Part shown: one piece after another, positions 7,583 through 16,207 of the stretch
Layout: each line of letters opens with the position of its first letter
Numbering within the stretch: the first letter of the stretch is position 1
Assembly (NCBI RefSeq): GCF_023273875.1
Contig: NZ_CP096882.1
Coordinates: 2,046,001 to 2,110,000 of the forward strand
DNA: 64,000 bases
From: Pseudarthrobacter sp. SSS035
GTDB lineage: Bacteria > Actinomycetota > Actinomycetes > Actinomycetales > Micrococcaceae
Direction: 5' to 3'
Notes under the pieces: generated by a model
Databases searched by the model: none
What the model was told of the DNA's origin: nothing
What the model saw: only the letters and a program-made list of their open reading frames with translations
Position numbers and translations under genes: made by a program

Positions 7583-8464
7583 ATGACCCCTGCTGGCCGC
7601 TTTGCCCCCAGCCCCTCCGGCGAACTGCATGTAGGAAACCTCCGCACCGCGATGCTCGCCTGGCTGTTCGCCCGGTCCTCCGGTCGCGACTTCCTGCTGC
7701 GCGTCGAGGACCTTGACCGGGCGCGGGCCGGCGCGGAGGCGGAGCAGCTCCGCGATCTGGAGGCCTTGGGCCTGACGTGGGACGGCGCCGTCGTGCGCCA
7801 GACGGACCGCGGCGCCGTCTATGCCGAAGCGATCGGCCGGCTGGCTGCTGCGGGCCTTACCTACGAATGCTTCTGCACGCGCCGCGAAATCCAGGAGGCG
7901 CCGTCCGCGCCGCACGCGCCGCAGGGCGCGTATCCGGGCACCTGCCGGGACCTCGATCCTGCCGAGCTGGAGTTCAAACGCTCGACCCGTCCGGCTGCCA
8001 TTCGGCTCCGCGCCGACGTTGCGGAGTACACCGTGCGGGATGTGCTGCACGGTGATTTCACCGGCGTGGTGGACGATTTTGTCCTTCGCCGCAACGACGG
8101 CGTGACCGCCTACAACCTGGCCGTCGTGGTGGACGACGCCGCACAGGGCGTCGACCAGGTGGTGCGGGGCGATGACCTGCTGCCGTCCACGCCGAGGCAG
8201 GCATATCTTGCTTCACTGTTGAATATTCCTGCCCCGGAATATGCGCATGTGCCGCTGGTGGTGAATTCCGACGGCGCCCGGCTGGCCAAGCGCGACGGCG
8301 CCGTGACGCTGGCCGATCTCGCCCGTGCCGACGTTTCCGCCGCTGACGTGCGGAACCTCATCCTGCAGTCCCTGGGGCTGCCGGCCGGGACGCTGGAGCA
8401 TGCACTCGCGGCGTTCCGCCCGGCGGACCTCCCGCGGGAACCGTGGGTCTGGACCGGCCCCTAA
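7583..8464 (+). CDS. gluQ: Glutamyl-Q tRNA(Asp) synthetase
   Basis: Activates glutamate and attaches it to queuosine at the wobble position of tRNA(Asp). Seen: GRFAPSPSGELHVGNLRTAMLAWL is the class I HIGH-type signature, RVEDLD follows, and RLAKRDG near residue 235 replaces KMSKS. A Cys cluster (CFCTRR...YPGTCR) matches the zinc site of the family. At 293 aa it lacks the anticodon-binding half of GluRS, which is the hallmark of GluQ/YadB. It stands alone behind a leaderless promoter. Confidence 0.92.
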   Translation: MTPAGRFAPSPSGELHVGNLRTAMLAWLFARSSGRDFLLRVEDLDRARAGAEAEQLRDLEALGLTWDGAVVRQTDRGAVYAEAIGRLAAAGLTYECFCTRREIQEAPSAPHAPQGAYPGTCRDLDPAELEFKRSTRPAAIRLRADVAEYTVRDVLHGDFTGVVDDFVLRRNDGVTAYNLAVVVDDAAQGVDQVVRGDDLLPSTPRQAYLASLLNIPAPEYAHVPLVVNSDGARLAKRDGAVTLADLARADVSAADVRNLILQSLGLPAGTLEHALAAFRPADLPREPWVWTGP

Positions 8465-8524
8465 GCATCGCGCGAAAGGACGCTTGCGGCCCCGCGGACG
8501 TGAGGCCACCTGCTGCCCTACGCG

Positions 8525-8530
8525 TAGGCT
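8525..8530 (+). promoter_or_regulatory. -10 box of a probable leaderless transcript
   Basis: TAGGCT is followed by 6 nt and then ATG 8537, the start of the HD-domain gene. Confidence 0.55.
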
Positions 8531-8536
8531 GGAGCT

Positions 8537-9226
8537 ATGTCGGCACCCGAATTCACTGAAGCACAAATCCCTCAACCGCGATTCACTGTCGAGACGGCGC
8601 GAGTCCTGGCCGAGGTGGCCCACAACCGGCAGAAGGACAAGCTCAAGAGGCCCTACCGTGACCACGTGATTGCGGTGGGTGATGCCCTGGCAGATTTCGA
8701 CGAAGATATCCGGATTGCCGGTTACCTTCATGACATTGCCGAGGACACTCCCATCACGCGGCAGGCATTGCTGGACATGGGCGTTTCCGAGCGGGCAGCG
8801 GACATCATCGAACGGGTCACCAACCGGCTGCACGACAACCCCGATGACTATCAGGCCGGGATGCACTTCATTGCCGAGGACCACGACGCGGCACTCGTGA
8901 AGATCGCCGACAACGCCCACAATTCCCTGCCTGAACGCGTCAGGGCTCTGGCCGCGAAGTGGCCGGACAAGCCGCCGGTCACCAAGTACCGGGATGCCCG
9001 TCCGGTGCTTTATGCCGCCGTCGACGTTGAGGAAGTCCGCAAGATCCTTGCGCGGGTTAATCCCTGGCTGCTGAAGGAGTTGGACGACAGGCTCGACGAC
9101 GAAGACGACACGGATTACGAGAACCTCTCCTACGACGACGCTCCGGTGGGCGAGCGGAAACCACCGGTGGCTGAAACTGTCGAGGCCATGAACACGGCGG
9201 ACACTAGGTCGGACGGGACGTCTTAG
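8537..9226 (+). CDS. HD-domain phosphohydrolase
   Basis: A 229-aa protein with a metal-binding HD domain. Seen: YRDHVIAVGDAL, then GYLHDIAEDTPIT (the HD pair with the ED of RelA/SpoT-type hydrolases), and KIADNAHN as the distal aspartate. This motif set resembles the hydrolase half of ppGpp metabolic enzymes or of guanosine polyphosphate pyrophosphohydrolases, but no synthetase domain is present. The last 50 residues are acidic (DDRLDDEDDTDYENLSYDD) and probably disordered. The substrate is not certain. The 3' end overlaps convergent ltrA by 23 bp. Confidence 0.85.
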   Translation: MSAPEFTEAQIPQPRFTVETARVLAEVAHNRQKDKLKRPYRDHVIAVGDALADFDEDIRIAGYLHDIAEDTPITRQALLDMGVSERAADIIERVTNRLHDNPDDYQAGMHFIAEDHDAALVKIADNAHNSLPERVRALAAKWPDKPPVTKYRDARPVLYAAVDVEEVRKILARVNPWLLKELDDRLDDEDDTDYENLSYDDAPVGERKPPVAETVEAMNTADTRSDGTS

Positions 9227-10463
9227 CCTCCTGCTTCATCCGCTCCAGCGCCGCGCTCATTTGCGTTCTGTCGAGCCGCTCATCAAGGACAATTGAAACG
9301 CCCAGCGCGAGCACGATAACCAGCAGGCAGACCGGCACCGGGACCCCGGCAGCGGCGAGTCCCACGCTGCCCGCCAGCGCCGCGAGCACGCCAGCTGCCA
9401 CGGCAATGATGGTGCGGTCCACTGTGATCATGACGCTGAACATCGCCGTGAGTGACACTTTGAAGATCGCCACCGGCAGGGCGATGCTGGCCACGGCCAC
9501 GGCGGCGCTGATGTGGGCCGCATGGTCGATGTAGTAGGCCACCACATGCAGTCCGGCGCCAGTTGCGGCGATGGCCGCAAAGATGGGCATATGCCCGTAG
9601 CCGAAGAAGAAGGCGCGGTGCCGCTGGAGGTGCAGGGCCTGGCCCGTCGGCAGTATGAAGTAGATCCACCACATGCCAAACGCCAGCGCCGTACCGCCGA
9701 AACCCACCAACGCCGCATCCAGCGTCCAGCCGTGGTTGCCTACGATGACCCGGAGGGTTTCGACGGCACCGAACAGGCATTCGCCAAGGGCGATGATGGC
9801 GAGCAGCCCGTAGCGTTCGGCGATGTGGTGCGCGTGCCACGGGGTCCGCATGGAGCGCTCGGCCGCGTAGGGCGTAGCCATTTCCAGCACGAAGAGGGGC
9901 ACAGTCATGAGGATGGTGGTGGGAACGTCGGCCCGGATGATCAGCACAGCGATCCAGCCGAGCTGGACCACGCCAAGGTAGGCTGCGTAGCGCCGGCACG
10001 TCTGGCGGCGTTCCGGATCCTGCCGCGCCGCGCGCAGCCATTGGCAGACCAGGGCCAAACGCATGATCACGTAGCCGCCGACTATCACGGCGTTGTCCAC
10101 GTGGTCGCCCTCCACGAGCGAGTGGAACAGCGGCTCGATGCCCATCGCCAGGATCAGGACGCCGACAATCTGGACCAGGGTGACCAGCCGGAACACCCAG
10201 TCGTCGGTGTCGTAGGCGCTGGCGAACCACGTGAAATTGATCCACGCCCAGATCACGGCAAACATCGCGAAGGAGAAGGCCAGCAGCCCGGCACCGAAGT
10301 GGGCTTCGGCGACCTCGTGGGCGAACTGGCTGCCGGCCACTCCGAAAGCAATCACAAACGTTAGGTCAAAGAATAGCTCCAGCGGGGTGGCTGCCCGGTG
10401 TTGCTGATGCGGGTTGCGGCCGCCCATGCGGGCCATGGCATGCCGGATGGGATTGTTGGACAT
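9204..10463 (-). CDS. LtrA family low-temperature requirement membrane protein
   Basis: A 419-aa polytopic membrane protein with about 11-12 hydrophobic helices. Seen: the LtrA opening TPLELFFDLTFVIAFGVAGSQ, then WAWINFTWFASAYDTDDWVFRL, HHIAERYGLLAIIALGE and WWIYF, all characteristic of the family. LtrA was named from Listeria growth at low temperature. The biochemical role remains unknown. TACCTT sits 6 nt before the ATG, indicating a leaderless transcript. A short charged C-terminal tail follows the last helix. Confidence 0.92.
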   Translation of the reverse strand: MSNNPIRHAMARMGGRNPHQQHRAATPLELFFDLTFVIAFGVAGSQFAHEVAEAHFGAGLLAFSFAMFAVIWAWINFTWFASAYDTDDWVFRLVTLVQIVGVLILAMGIEPLFHSLVEGDHVDNAVIVGGYVIMRLALVCQWLRAARQDPERRQTCRRYAAYLGVVQLGWIAVLIIRADVPTTILMTVPLFVLEMATPYAAERSMRTPWHAHHIAERYGLLAIIALGECLFGAVETLRVIVGNHGWTLDAALVGFGGTALAFGMWWIYFILPTGQALHLQRHRAFFFGYGHMPIFAAIAATGAGLHVVAYYIDHAAHISAAVAVASIALPVAIFKVSLTAMFSVMITVDRTIIAVAAGVLAALAGSVGLAAAGVPVPVCLLVIVLALGVSIVLDERLDRTQMSAALERMKQEAKTSRPT

Positions 10464-10469
10464 GGCTCA

Positions 10470-10475
10470 AAGGTA
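10470..10475 (-). promoter_or_regulatory. -10 box of leaderless ltrA transcript
   Basis: On the minus strand, TACCTT is followed by 6 nt and then the ATG ending at 10463. Confidence 0.5.
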
Positions 10476-10544
10476 CCGCCGGGGCCGTGGCCAGCTCCAG
10501 AGTGCAGTTGCCTTCCTTCCAGTTCGCGCCCTGGGCCGGGGGTT

Positions 10545-11861
10545 TTAGACCCGCCCCAGTGCGTCGATGTCCTCCAGGAACTGCTCGTGGACCTCCTGGC
10601 TCACGGTGGTCCGGGTATCGCCGATCGCGTCGAGGTAGTCCTCGGTGCAAGGCCCCTTCCGGACCGCCTCGCGGACTGAAACGCTGCCCGCGGAAGCCGC
10701 GCCGCCGTCGTCGTACACTGCCTTTTCCAGCGCGCGCTGGGAGGCGCTGCGGGCGGCGTACTCAATGTCCGCGGGGGAGAAGCCCTCGGTCCGTTCCACC
10801 AGGAGCTCCACGTCCACATCGTCCACCACGGCGGCCGGGATGAAGCGCTGCCACATGGCTTCACGGGCCTGGCGGTCCGGGAGGCCGATGGGGATGACGT
10901 AGTCGAACCGGCCATGGCGAAGGAAGGCGCTGTCCAGCGCGCGGATGAAGTTGGTGGCGCACACCAGCAGGCGGCCGGGCTGTTCGCGGAACGCCGGGAT
11001 GATCTTCAGGAGCTCGTTGGTGACGCCCTGAAGGGGCGACGGCGGTTCGCCCGAGCGCTGGGAGGCGATCTCTTCCACCTCGTCGATGAACACCACGCAG
11101 TGCTCCAGTTCCGCGATCTCAAGGAATGTTTCGCGCAGGGCGCCGGCGAGGCCCTTGGGATCAGAGGCCAGCCGGGACGGGAAAACCTCCACAAACGGCC
11201 ACTCGAGCCGGGACGCGATGGCCTTCGCAAACGTGGTTTTGCCGGTGCCGGGAGGACCAAACAGCACCACGGCACGCGGCGGCACCACGCCGTATTCATC
11301 GGCGAGGTCGGCCTCCGCGAGAGGCAGGACCAGCCGGCGTTCCAGGAGTTCCTTCTCCTTGCGCATGCCGGCCACGTTCTCCCACAGGTCCCGGGCCAGG
11401 ATCCGGCCGCCCAGCTGGCCCAGTGCGCCGAGTTCCTGGCGCTGGACGGGGATGGTCCGCTCGAAATAGCGCAGGTTCTTCTTGAGCGCGAAGCCGCGGC
11501 TGAGGAACGCCTCCACCCGGGTTTCCGCTTCCGGCATCAGCGCGGAGAGCTTGTTGAGGCCGTGCGGGGCCATGCGGTTTTCGACGGCGGCGAGCAGCGA
11601 GGTGCCGATCCCGCGCCCGCGGTATTCAGGCAGCGTGGCCAGGAAGACGATCCAGCCCTGGTCATGCGCGGCGCGTCCGACGGCGGCGCCCACCACCTGA
11701 TCGCCCTGCACCGCCACCACCGCGTGGTCCTTTTCGCAGGATGCCAGCACCTCGGAGAGGGCATAGACGGGCTCCACATCAGTGGCCTTGAGCGACTCCC
11801 AGAGGTGCAGGATCCCGTCCAGGTCTGCTGAATGGAAATCCCTGATGCGCCAGTTGGTCAT
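10545..11861 (-). CDS. GNAT acetyltransferase fused to an AAA ATPase
   Basis: A 438-aa two-domain protein. Seen: residues 1-150 are a GNAT acetyltransferase (acetyl-CoA loop near LPEYRGRGIGTSLL). After a linker, residues 180-400 are a classical AAA ATPase with Walker A FGPPGTGKTTFAKA, Walker B CVVFIDEVEEIA, sensor 1 ATN, arginine-finger region LRHGRFDYVIPI and sensor 2 FSPADIEYAAR, closest in style to FtsH/Cdc48. The start at 11861 is chosen for GGGAG eight bases upstream. The open frame extends to 11951 without a good site. The fusion suggests ATP-driven remodelling coupled to acetylation. No substrate is indicated. Confidence 0.85.
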   Translation of the reverse strand: MTNWRIRDFHSADLDGILHLWESLKATDVEPVYALSEVLASCEKDHAVVAVQGDQVVGAAVGRAAHDQGWIVFLATLPEYRGRGIGTSLLAAVENRMAPHGLNKLSALMPEAETRVEAFLSRGFALKKNLRYFERTIPVQRQELGALGQLGGRILARDLWENVAGMRKEKELLERRLVLPLAEADLADEYGVVPPRAVVLFGPPGTGKTTFAKAIASRLEWPFVEVFPSRLASDPKGLAGALRETFLEIAELEHCVVFIDEVEEIASQRSGEPPSPLQGVTNELLKIIPAFREQPGRLLVCATNFIRALDSAFLRHGRFDYVIPIGLPDRQAREAMWQRFIPAAVVDDVDVELLVERTEGFSPADIEYAARSASQRALEKAVYDDGGAASAGSVSVREAVRKGPCTEDYLDAIGDTRTTVSQEVHEQFLEDIDALGRV

Positions 11862-12003
11862 GCCGTGTCTCCCGGGTGGTTCGTCATTGAACGGGTCATT
11901 GAGCTTCGTCATTGAACTGCAAAAAGCGCTGTGACGCGCTCTGCTGAGCATAGGCGATCAGCCCTCGGCGAAGGGTTGCGGGAGCGTTGCATTACGGAAC
12001 GTA

Positions 12004-12053
12004 CGACGGCGGCACCTGGGTTCCGTGACCACGGAACCCAGGTGCCGCCGTCG
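12004..12053. terminator. Perfect 24-bp-stem palindrome between convergent-side gene ends
   Basis: Arms 12004-12027 and 12030-12053 are perfectly complementary with only two bases between them, beginning with CGACGGCGGCACC. It lies 32 bp past the end of the permease gene on the minus strand, in the gap before the GNAT-AAA gene. It probably terminates the asparagine operon, although no T run follows on either strand. Confidence 0.6.
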
Positions 12054-12084
12054 GGCGTCACGGCCGGTTTGGCCGGGCAGGGCG

Positions 12085-13596
12085 CTACTTCTTGAAGCTC
12101 TCCGCAGGCGGGTTGGCGACGACGGGAGCCGTGCCCGTGAAGCCGTCGCGGGTCTCGGCGATTTCACGGATGCGGGCGCGGCAGGCGTACCAGCCGAACA
12201 CCATCAGCACGGAGGCGATGGCCGTGACCAGCATGGTGAGCGGGGATTCGATGAACACCATCACCAGCACGCCCACCAGGAAGAGCAGCGAGAGGTAGCC
12301 GGTGTATGGAGCGCCGAACATCCGGAACGACGGGCGCTTGAGCCAGCCCTTGTTCGCCCAGCGTTGGAGCTGGATCTGGCAGAGCACAATCGTTGCCCAG
12401 GTCATGATGATGCCCACGGACGCCACGTTCAGCACGATCTCAAAGGCCTGTGCAGGCACCAGGTAGTTCAGCGGGACGCCCAGCAGGGACACTCCGGCGG
12501 TGATGGCGATGCCGCCGTAGGGGACGCCCGCCTTGTTCATCCGGCCCGCGAACTTCGGGGCGGAACCGTTCACGGACATGGAGCGGAGTATGCGTCCGGT
12601 GGAATATAAGCCGGCATTCAGCGAGGAGAGCGCGGCGGTGAGGACCACCAGGTTCATGATGACGTCCACGCCCTGGATGCCAATGGAACCGAAGAACGTC
12701 ACGAACGGGCTGACGCCCTTTTCGTAGGACGTGTACGGCAGCAGGAGCGCGAGCAGGATGACGGAGCCGACGTAGAAGACCGCGATCCGGAAGACCACGG
12801 AGTTGATGGCCTTGGGCATGATCTTCTCCGGGTTCTCGGTCTCGCCGGCGGCGGTGCCCACGAGTTCAATGGAGGCGTAGGCGAACAGGACGCCCTGCAT
12901 CAGGATGATCATGGGGAGCAGGCCGTTGGGGAATACGCCGCCGTTGTCCGAGAGGAGGCTGAGGCCCACCGGCTGGCCGTCCACAGGTGTGCCGAAGATG
13001 ACGAAGTACGTGCCCACCACGAGGAAAACAACCAGCGCGGCGACCTTGATCAGGGCGAACCAAAACTCGAGCTCACCGAACACCTTGACGGAAACGAGGT
13101 TCAGGGCGAGGACCACCACGAGGGCGATCAGGGCCCAGGCCCACTGCGGGACGGCCGCCATCCAGGGGATGTAGTTGCCGAAGAAGTTCATGTAGAGCGC
13201 GGCGGCGGTGATGTCCACGATGGTGGTGGTGGCCCAGTTGATCCAGTAGAACCAGCCGGACACGAACGCGGCTTTCTCGCCGAAGAATTCGCGGGCGTAG
13301 GAAACAAACGAGCCCGACGACGGCCGGTGCAGCACCAGTTCGCCCAGCGCCCGCAGGATAAGGAACGCGAAGAAGCCGCAGACGGCGTAGGCGATGACCA
13401 GCGACGGGCCCGCGGCGTTGAGGCGGCCGCCGGCGCCGAGGAACAGGCCGGTGCCGATCGCGCCGCCGATGGCGATCATCTGGATCTGCCGCGGTTTGAG
13501 GTTCTTGTGGTAGCCCTGGTCCTCCGCGTGGAGGGCACTTTCGGTGGCGTGCGCCTGGGGCGGGACCGTGTGGTCCGTAACGGGGGAATGTGTCAT
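12085..13596 (-). CDS. ansP: APC-superfamily amino acid permease, probably L-asparagine
   Basis: A 503-aa inner-membrane importer with about 12 helices. Seen: an N-terminal QIQMIAIGGAIGTGLFLGAG segment and PSSGSFVSYAREFFGEKAAFVSGWFYW are family-defining for amino acid permeases of the AAT group (AnsP, GabP, CycA). The start at 13596 has AAGGAC eight bases upstream. It is the last gene of the operon gntR-asparaginase-aspA-permease, starting 10 bp after aspA. That context makes asparagine (or aspartate) the likely substrate and gives the gene symbol. Alternative substrates in the family cannot be excluded. Confidence 0.88.
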   Translation of the reverse strand: MTHSPVTDHTVPPQAHATESALHAEDQGYHKNLKPRQIQMIAIGGAIGTGLFLGAGGRLNAAGPSLVIAYAVCGFFAFLILRALGELVLHRPSSGSFVSYAREFFGEKAAFVSGWFYWINWATTTIVDITAAALYMNFFGNYIPWMAAVPQWAWALIALVVVLALNLVSVKVFGELEFWFALIKVAALVVFLVVGTYFVIFGTPVDGQPVGLSLLSDNGGVFPNGLLPMIILMQGVLFAYASIELVGTAAGETENPEKIMPKAINSVVFRIAVFYVGSVILLALLLPYTSYEKGVSPFVTFFGSIGIQGVDVIMNLVVLTAALSSLNAGLYSTGRILRSMSVNGSAPKFAGRMNKAGVPYGGIAITAGVSLLGVPLNYLVPAQAFEIVLNVASVGIIMTWATIVLCQIQLQRWANKGWLKRPSFRMFGAPYTGYLSLLFLVGVLVMVFIESPLTMLVTAIASVLMVFGWYACRARIREIAETRDGFTGTAPVVANPPAESFKK

Positions 13597-13606
13597 GGAG
13601 GTGTCC

Positions 13607-15049
13607 TTAAGGCTGTTTGCTGAGGTTCGCCAGGCGTTCCGGACTGAGGAGTTCCTGGAGCTGGGCGGCGGTGAGCAGGCCGTGTTCGAGCACGAGTTCG
13701 GCCACACCCTTGCCGGTGGCGAGGGCTTCCTGGGCGATGGCGGTGGCGGTGGCGTAGCCGAGGTGGGGATTGAGGGCGGTGACCAGGCCGATTGACCGTT
13801 CCACGGTGAGCCGGAGGTGCTCGGTGTTGGCGGTGATGCCCCGGACGCAGCGTGCCGTGAGGGTGCGGCAGGCCGCTTCGAGGTGGGAGATGCTCTTGTG
13901 GAGGCTGTGGACAATAATGGGTTCGAAGGCGTTGAGCTGGAGCTGCCCGGCTTCGGCGGCCATGGTGATGGTGACGTCGTTGCCGATGACCTCGTAGGCC
14001 ACCTGGCTGACCACTTCCGGGATGACCGGGTTGATCTTGCCGGGCATGATGGAGGACCCGGACTGGACGGCTGGCAGGTTGATCTCGCCGAAGCCGGCGC
14101 GGGGGCCGGAGGAGAGCAAGCGGAGGTCGTTGCAGATCTTGGAGAGCTTCACGGCCACGCGCTTGAGCACGCCGGACAGATGCACAAAGGCGCCCACGTC
14201 CTGGGTGGCTTCGATGAGGTCGACGGCGGTGACCAGGGGGAGGCCGGTGACCTCGGCCAGGTGCCGGCAGGCCGCCTCGGTGTAGCCGGCGGGGGCGTTC
14301 AGGCCGGTGCCGATGGCGGTGGCGCCGAGGTTGATTTCGTGGATCAGCAGTTCCGCCTCGGCCAGGCGCAGCCGGTCCTCGCCGATGGTGATGGCGTAGG
14401 TGCCGAACTCCTGGCCCAGGGTCATGGGCACGGCGTCCTGCAGCTGCGTGCGGCCCATCTTCACCACGGTGCGGAATTCCAGTGCTTTGGCGGCGAAGGC
14501 CTCTTCGAGTTCGGCCAGTGCGTCCAGCAGTTCCCGGCCGGCGAAGATGGTACCCAGTTTCACGGCGGTGGGGTACACGTCGTTGGTGGACTGGCTGAGG
14601 TTCACGTGGTCGTTGGGGTGCAGGCGGGTGTAGTCGCCTTTGGGGTGGCCGAGGATTTCGAGGGCGCGGTTGGCGATGACCTCGTTCGCGTTCATGTTCG
14701 ACGACGTCCCGGCGCCGCCCTGGATCACGTCCACCACGAACTGCTCGCTGAGTTGGCCGTTCATCACGTCGGTGCACGCCTGCTCGATCGCCTGGCCGCG
14801 TTCGGCGTCCAGCAGTCCCAGTTCCCGATTAGTGCGGGCGGCTGCAAGTTTCACGGCGGCCAGTCCCCGGACCAGGTGCATGTTGGAGGACAGGGGCTGC
14901 CCGGTGATGGGGAAGTTTTCCACGGCGCGGAGCGTGTGGACACCCCAGTAGGCGTTAACGGGGACGTCGCGGTCACCCAGAAGGTCATGCTCGGACCGGG
15001 TTTCCGGGAAAGTTTCCACGGCACTCGGGTTGGTGGTCAGGTTGGTCAT
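13607..15049 (-). CDS. aspA: Aspartate ammonia-lyase
   Basis: Converts aspartate to fumarate and ammonia. Seen: the fumarase/aspartase signature GSSIMPGKINPVIPE near residue 320, TSSNMNANEVIANRA, HPNDHVNLSQSTNDVYPTA, and a preceding GRTQLQDAVPMTLGQEF, all diagnostic of AspA rather than fumarase. The start at 15049 has GAGGAC upstream. The frame extends four codons further. It follows asparaginase by 8 bp, so asparagine is taken through aspartate to fumarate within one operon. Its 3' end has a diverged second copy at 17561-17606. Confidence 0.95.
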   Translation of the reverse strand: MTNLTTNPSAVETFPETRSEHDLLGDRDVPVNAYWGVHTLRAVENFPITGQPLSSNMHLVRGLAAVKLAAARTNRELGLLDAERGQAIEQACTDVMNGQLSEQFVVDVIQGGAGTSSNMNANEVIANRALEILGHPKGDYTRLHPNDHVNLSQSTNDVYPTAVKLGTIFAGRELLDALAELEEAFAAKALEFRTVVKMGRTQLQDAVPMTLGQEFGTYAITIGEDRLRLAEAELLIHEINLGATAIGTGLNAPAGYTEAACRHLAEVTGLPLVTAVDLIEATQDVGAFVHLSGVLKRVAVKLSKICNDLRLLSSGPRAGFGEINLPAVQSGSSIMPGKINPVIPEVVSQVAYEVIGNDVTITMAAEAGQLQLNAFEPIIVHSLHKSISHLEAACRTLTARCVRGITANTEHLRLTVERSIGLVTALNPHLGYATATAIAQEALATGKGVAELVLEHGLLTAAQLQELLSPERLANLSKQP

Positions 15050-15057
15050 GGGGGTCC

Positions 15058-16179
15058 TCACAGGGCTTCGTTGACGGGCGCGGACAGGGTTAGTGCAGGC
15101 AGGAAATCTGTGGGCCGCAGCAGGCCCACTTTGTGGCCGCCGCCCAGGACAGGGACGGTGCCGATGCTCGCGATCGGCGCAATGTCCACACCGAGGGATT
15201 CAAGAACGTGGACGGTGGCGGGCATCCGGGCACGGTCACCGCCGTCGGAAATCTTGACGGCAACTGCGCGGCCATCCGGCAGGCCGACGAGCTGCACACC
15301 TTCAAAACCGTCCTTCGCCACAGAGCCGGGCAGCAGCCGCATCAGATCCGTGACGTCCCGGCGATCGCCGGCCACCATGTCAGGGTGCTGCCGCATGGCG
15401 AGCCCGACGGCGGCTTCCGCAAGCAGCGGGGCGGTCCCGCCGTCGTCGGAGGTGCTGACGATGGTAACCGCGGTGGCGGCCGCCGCGATGGCGCCGAACG
15501 CGCGGGCCATGCCGCGGAGGGTGAGGGCGAAGAGAGGCGTCCCGCAGCCGTCCGTGCTGCGGGCGAAGGCCTCCTCGCCGGTCAGTTCGGTGACGGTGGC
15601 GGCGATCAGCTGCTGCAGCGGGTGGGACGGATCGAGGTAACCCTTGACCGGCCAGCCGTTGATGACGCACGTGGCGGCCATGGCGGCGTGCTTGCCGGAG
15701 CAGTTCTGGGTCAGCTGCGTGGCGCGGAAGCCGGTGCGCAGCCAGTCCTCGCGCTCGCCGGTGCCGTAGGGCAGGTCGGTGCTGTTCTCAAGGTCGCCCA
15801 CAGCAAGCCCGTGCATGGCGAGGATGCGCTGGGTGCCGCCGCGGTGTTTGGCTCCGCCGGAGTGGCTGGCTGCGGCCAGGGCGAGCAGGTCGGCGGGGAG
15901 GTTCAGGCCGGCGCGGACCATGGCCACGGCCTGCAGGGGCTTGAGGGAAGAGCGCGGGTAGAACGGCGCCAGCGGGTCGCCTGCCGTCGCCAGGATCGAG
16001 CCGTCGGCTGCCGTGGCGATGGCCGAGCCGTAGTGGACGCTTTCCACCAGTCCGTCGCGCGTGGCCACCACCAGGGGTGCGTGCCGGGGGAGGTTCGCGG
16101 CGTCGATCCCAGTCAAAAATGCGTGTGCGGCCGTGCCGGGGACAGCGGTTTGGGCAGCAGGAAGGGCAGGGGCAGGCAT
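15058..16179 (-). CDS. Asparaginase (Rhizobium etli-type family)
   Basis: A 373-aa cytoplasmic asparaginase. Seen: YPRSSLKPLQAVAM (catalytic SxxK-like motif), ASHSGGAKHRG, QNCSGKHAAM and STDGCGTPLF are the conserved motifs of the class 3 asparaginase family (PF06089-type), unrelated in fold to E. coli AnsA/AnsB. It hydrolyses asparagine to aspartate and ammonia, feeding the aspartase encoded 8 bp downstream. It starts 28 bp after the GntR gene. No signal peptide is visible. Confidence 0.9.
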   Translation of the reverse strand: MPAPALPAAQTAVPGTAAHAFLTGIDAANLPRHAPLVVATRDGLVESVHYGSAIATAADGSILATAGDPLAPFYPRSSLKPLQAVAMVRAGLNLPADLLALAAASHSGGAKHRGGTQRILAMHGLAVGDLENSTDLPYGTGEREDWLRTGFRATQLTQNCSGKHAAMAATCVINGWPVKGYLDPSHPLQQLIAATVTELTGEEAFARSTDGCGTPLFALTLRGMARAFGAIAAAATAVTIVSTSDDGGTAPLLAEAAVGLAMRQHPDMVAGDRRDVTDLMRLLPGSVAKDGFEGVQLVGLPDGRAVAVKISDGGDRARMPATVHVLESLGVDIAPIASIGTVPVLGGGHKVGLLRPTDFLPALTLSAPVNEAL

Positions 16180-16207
16180 GGAGTCCTAGGGGTCTTTGTT
16201 AGGGGAG

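Noticed and set aside
13817..15640. A 607-aa plus-strand frame opposite aspA and asparaginase
   Set aside because: Fully antisense to two well-conserved enzymes; no motif.
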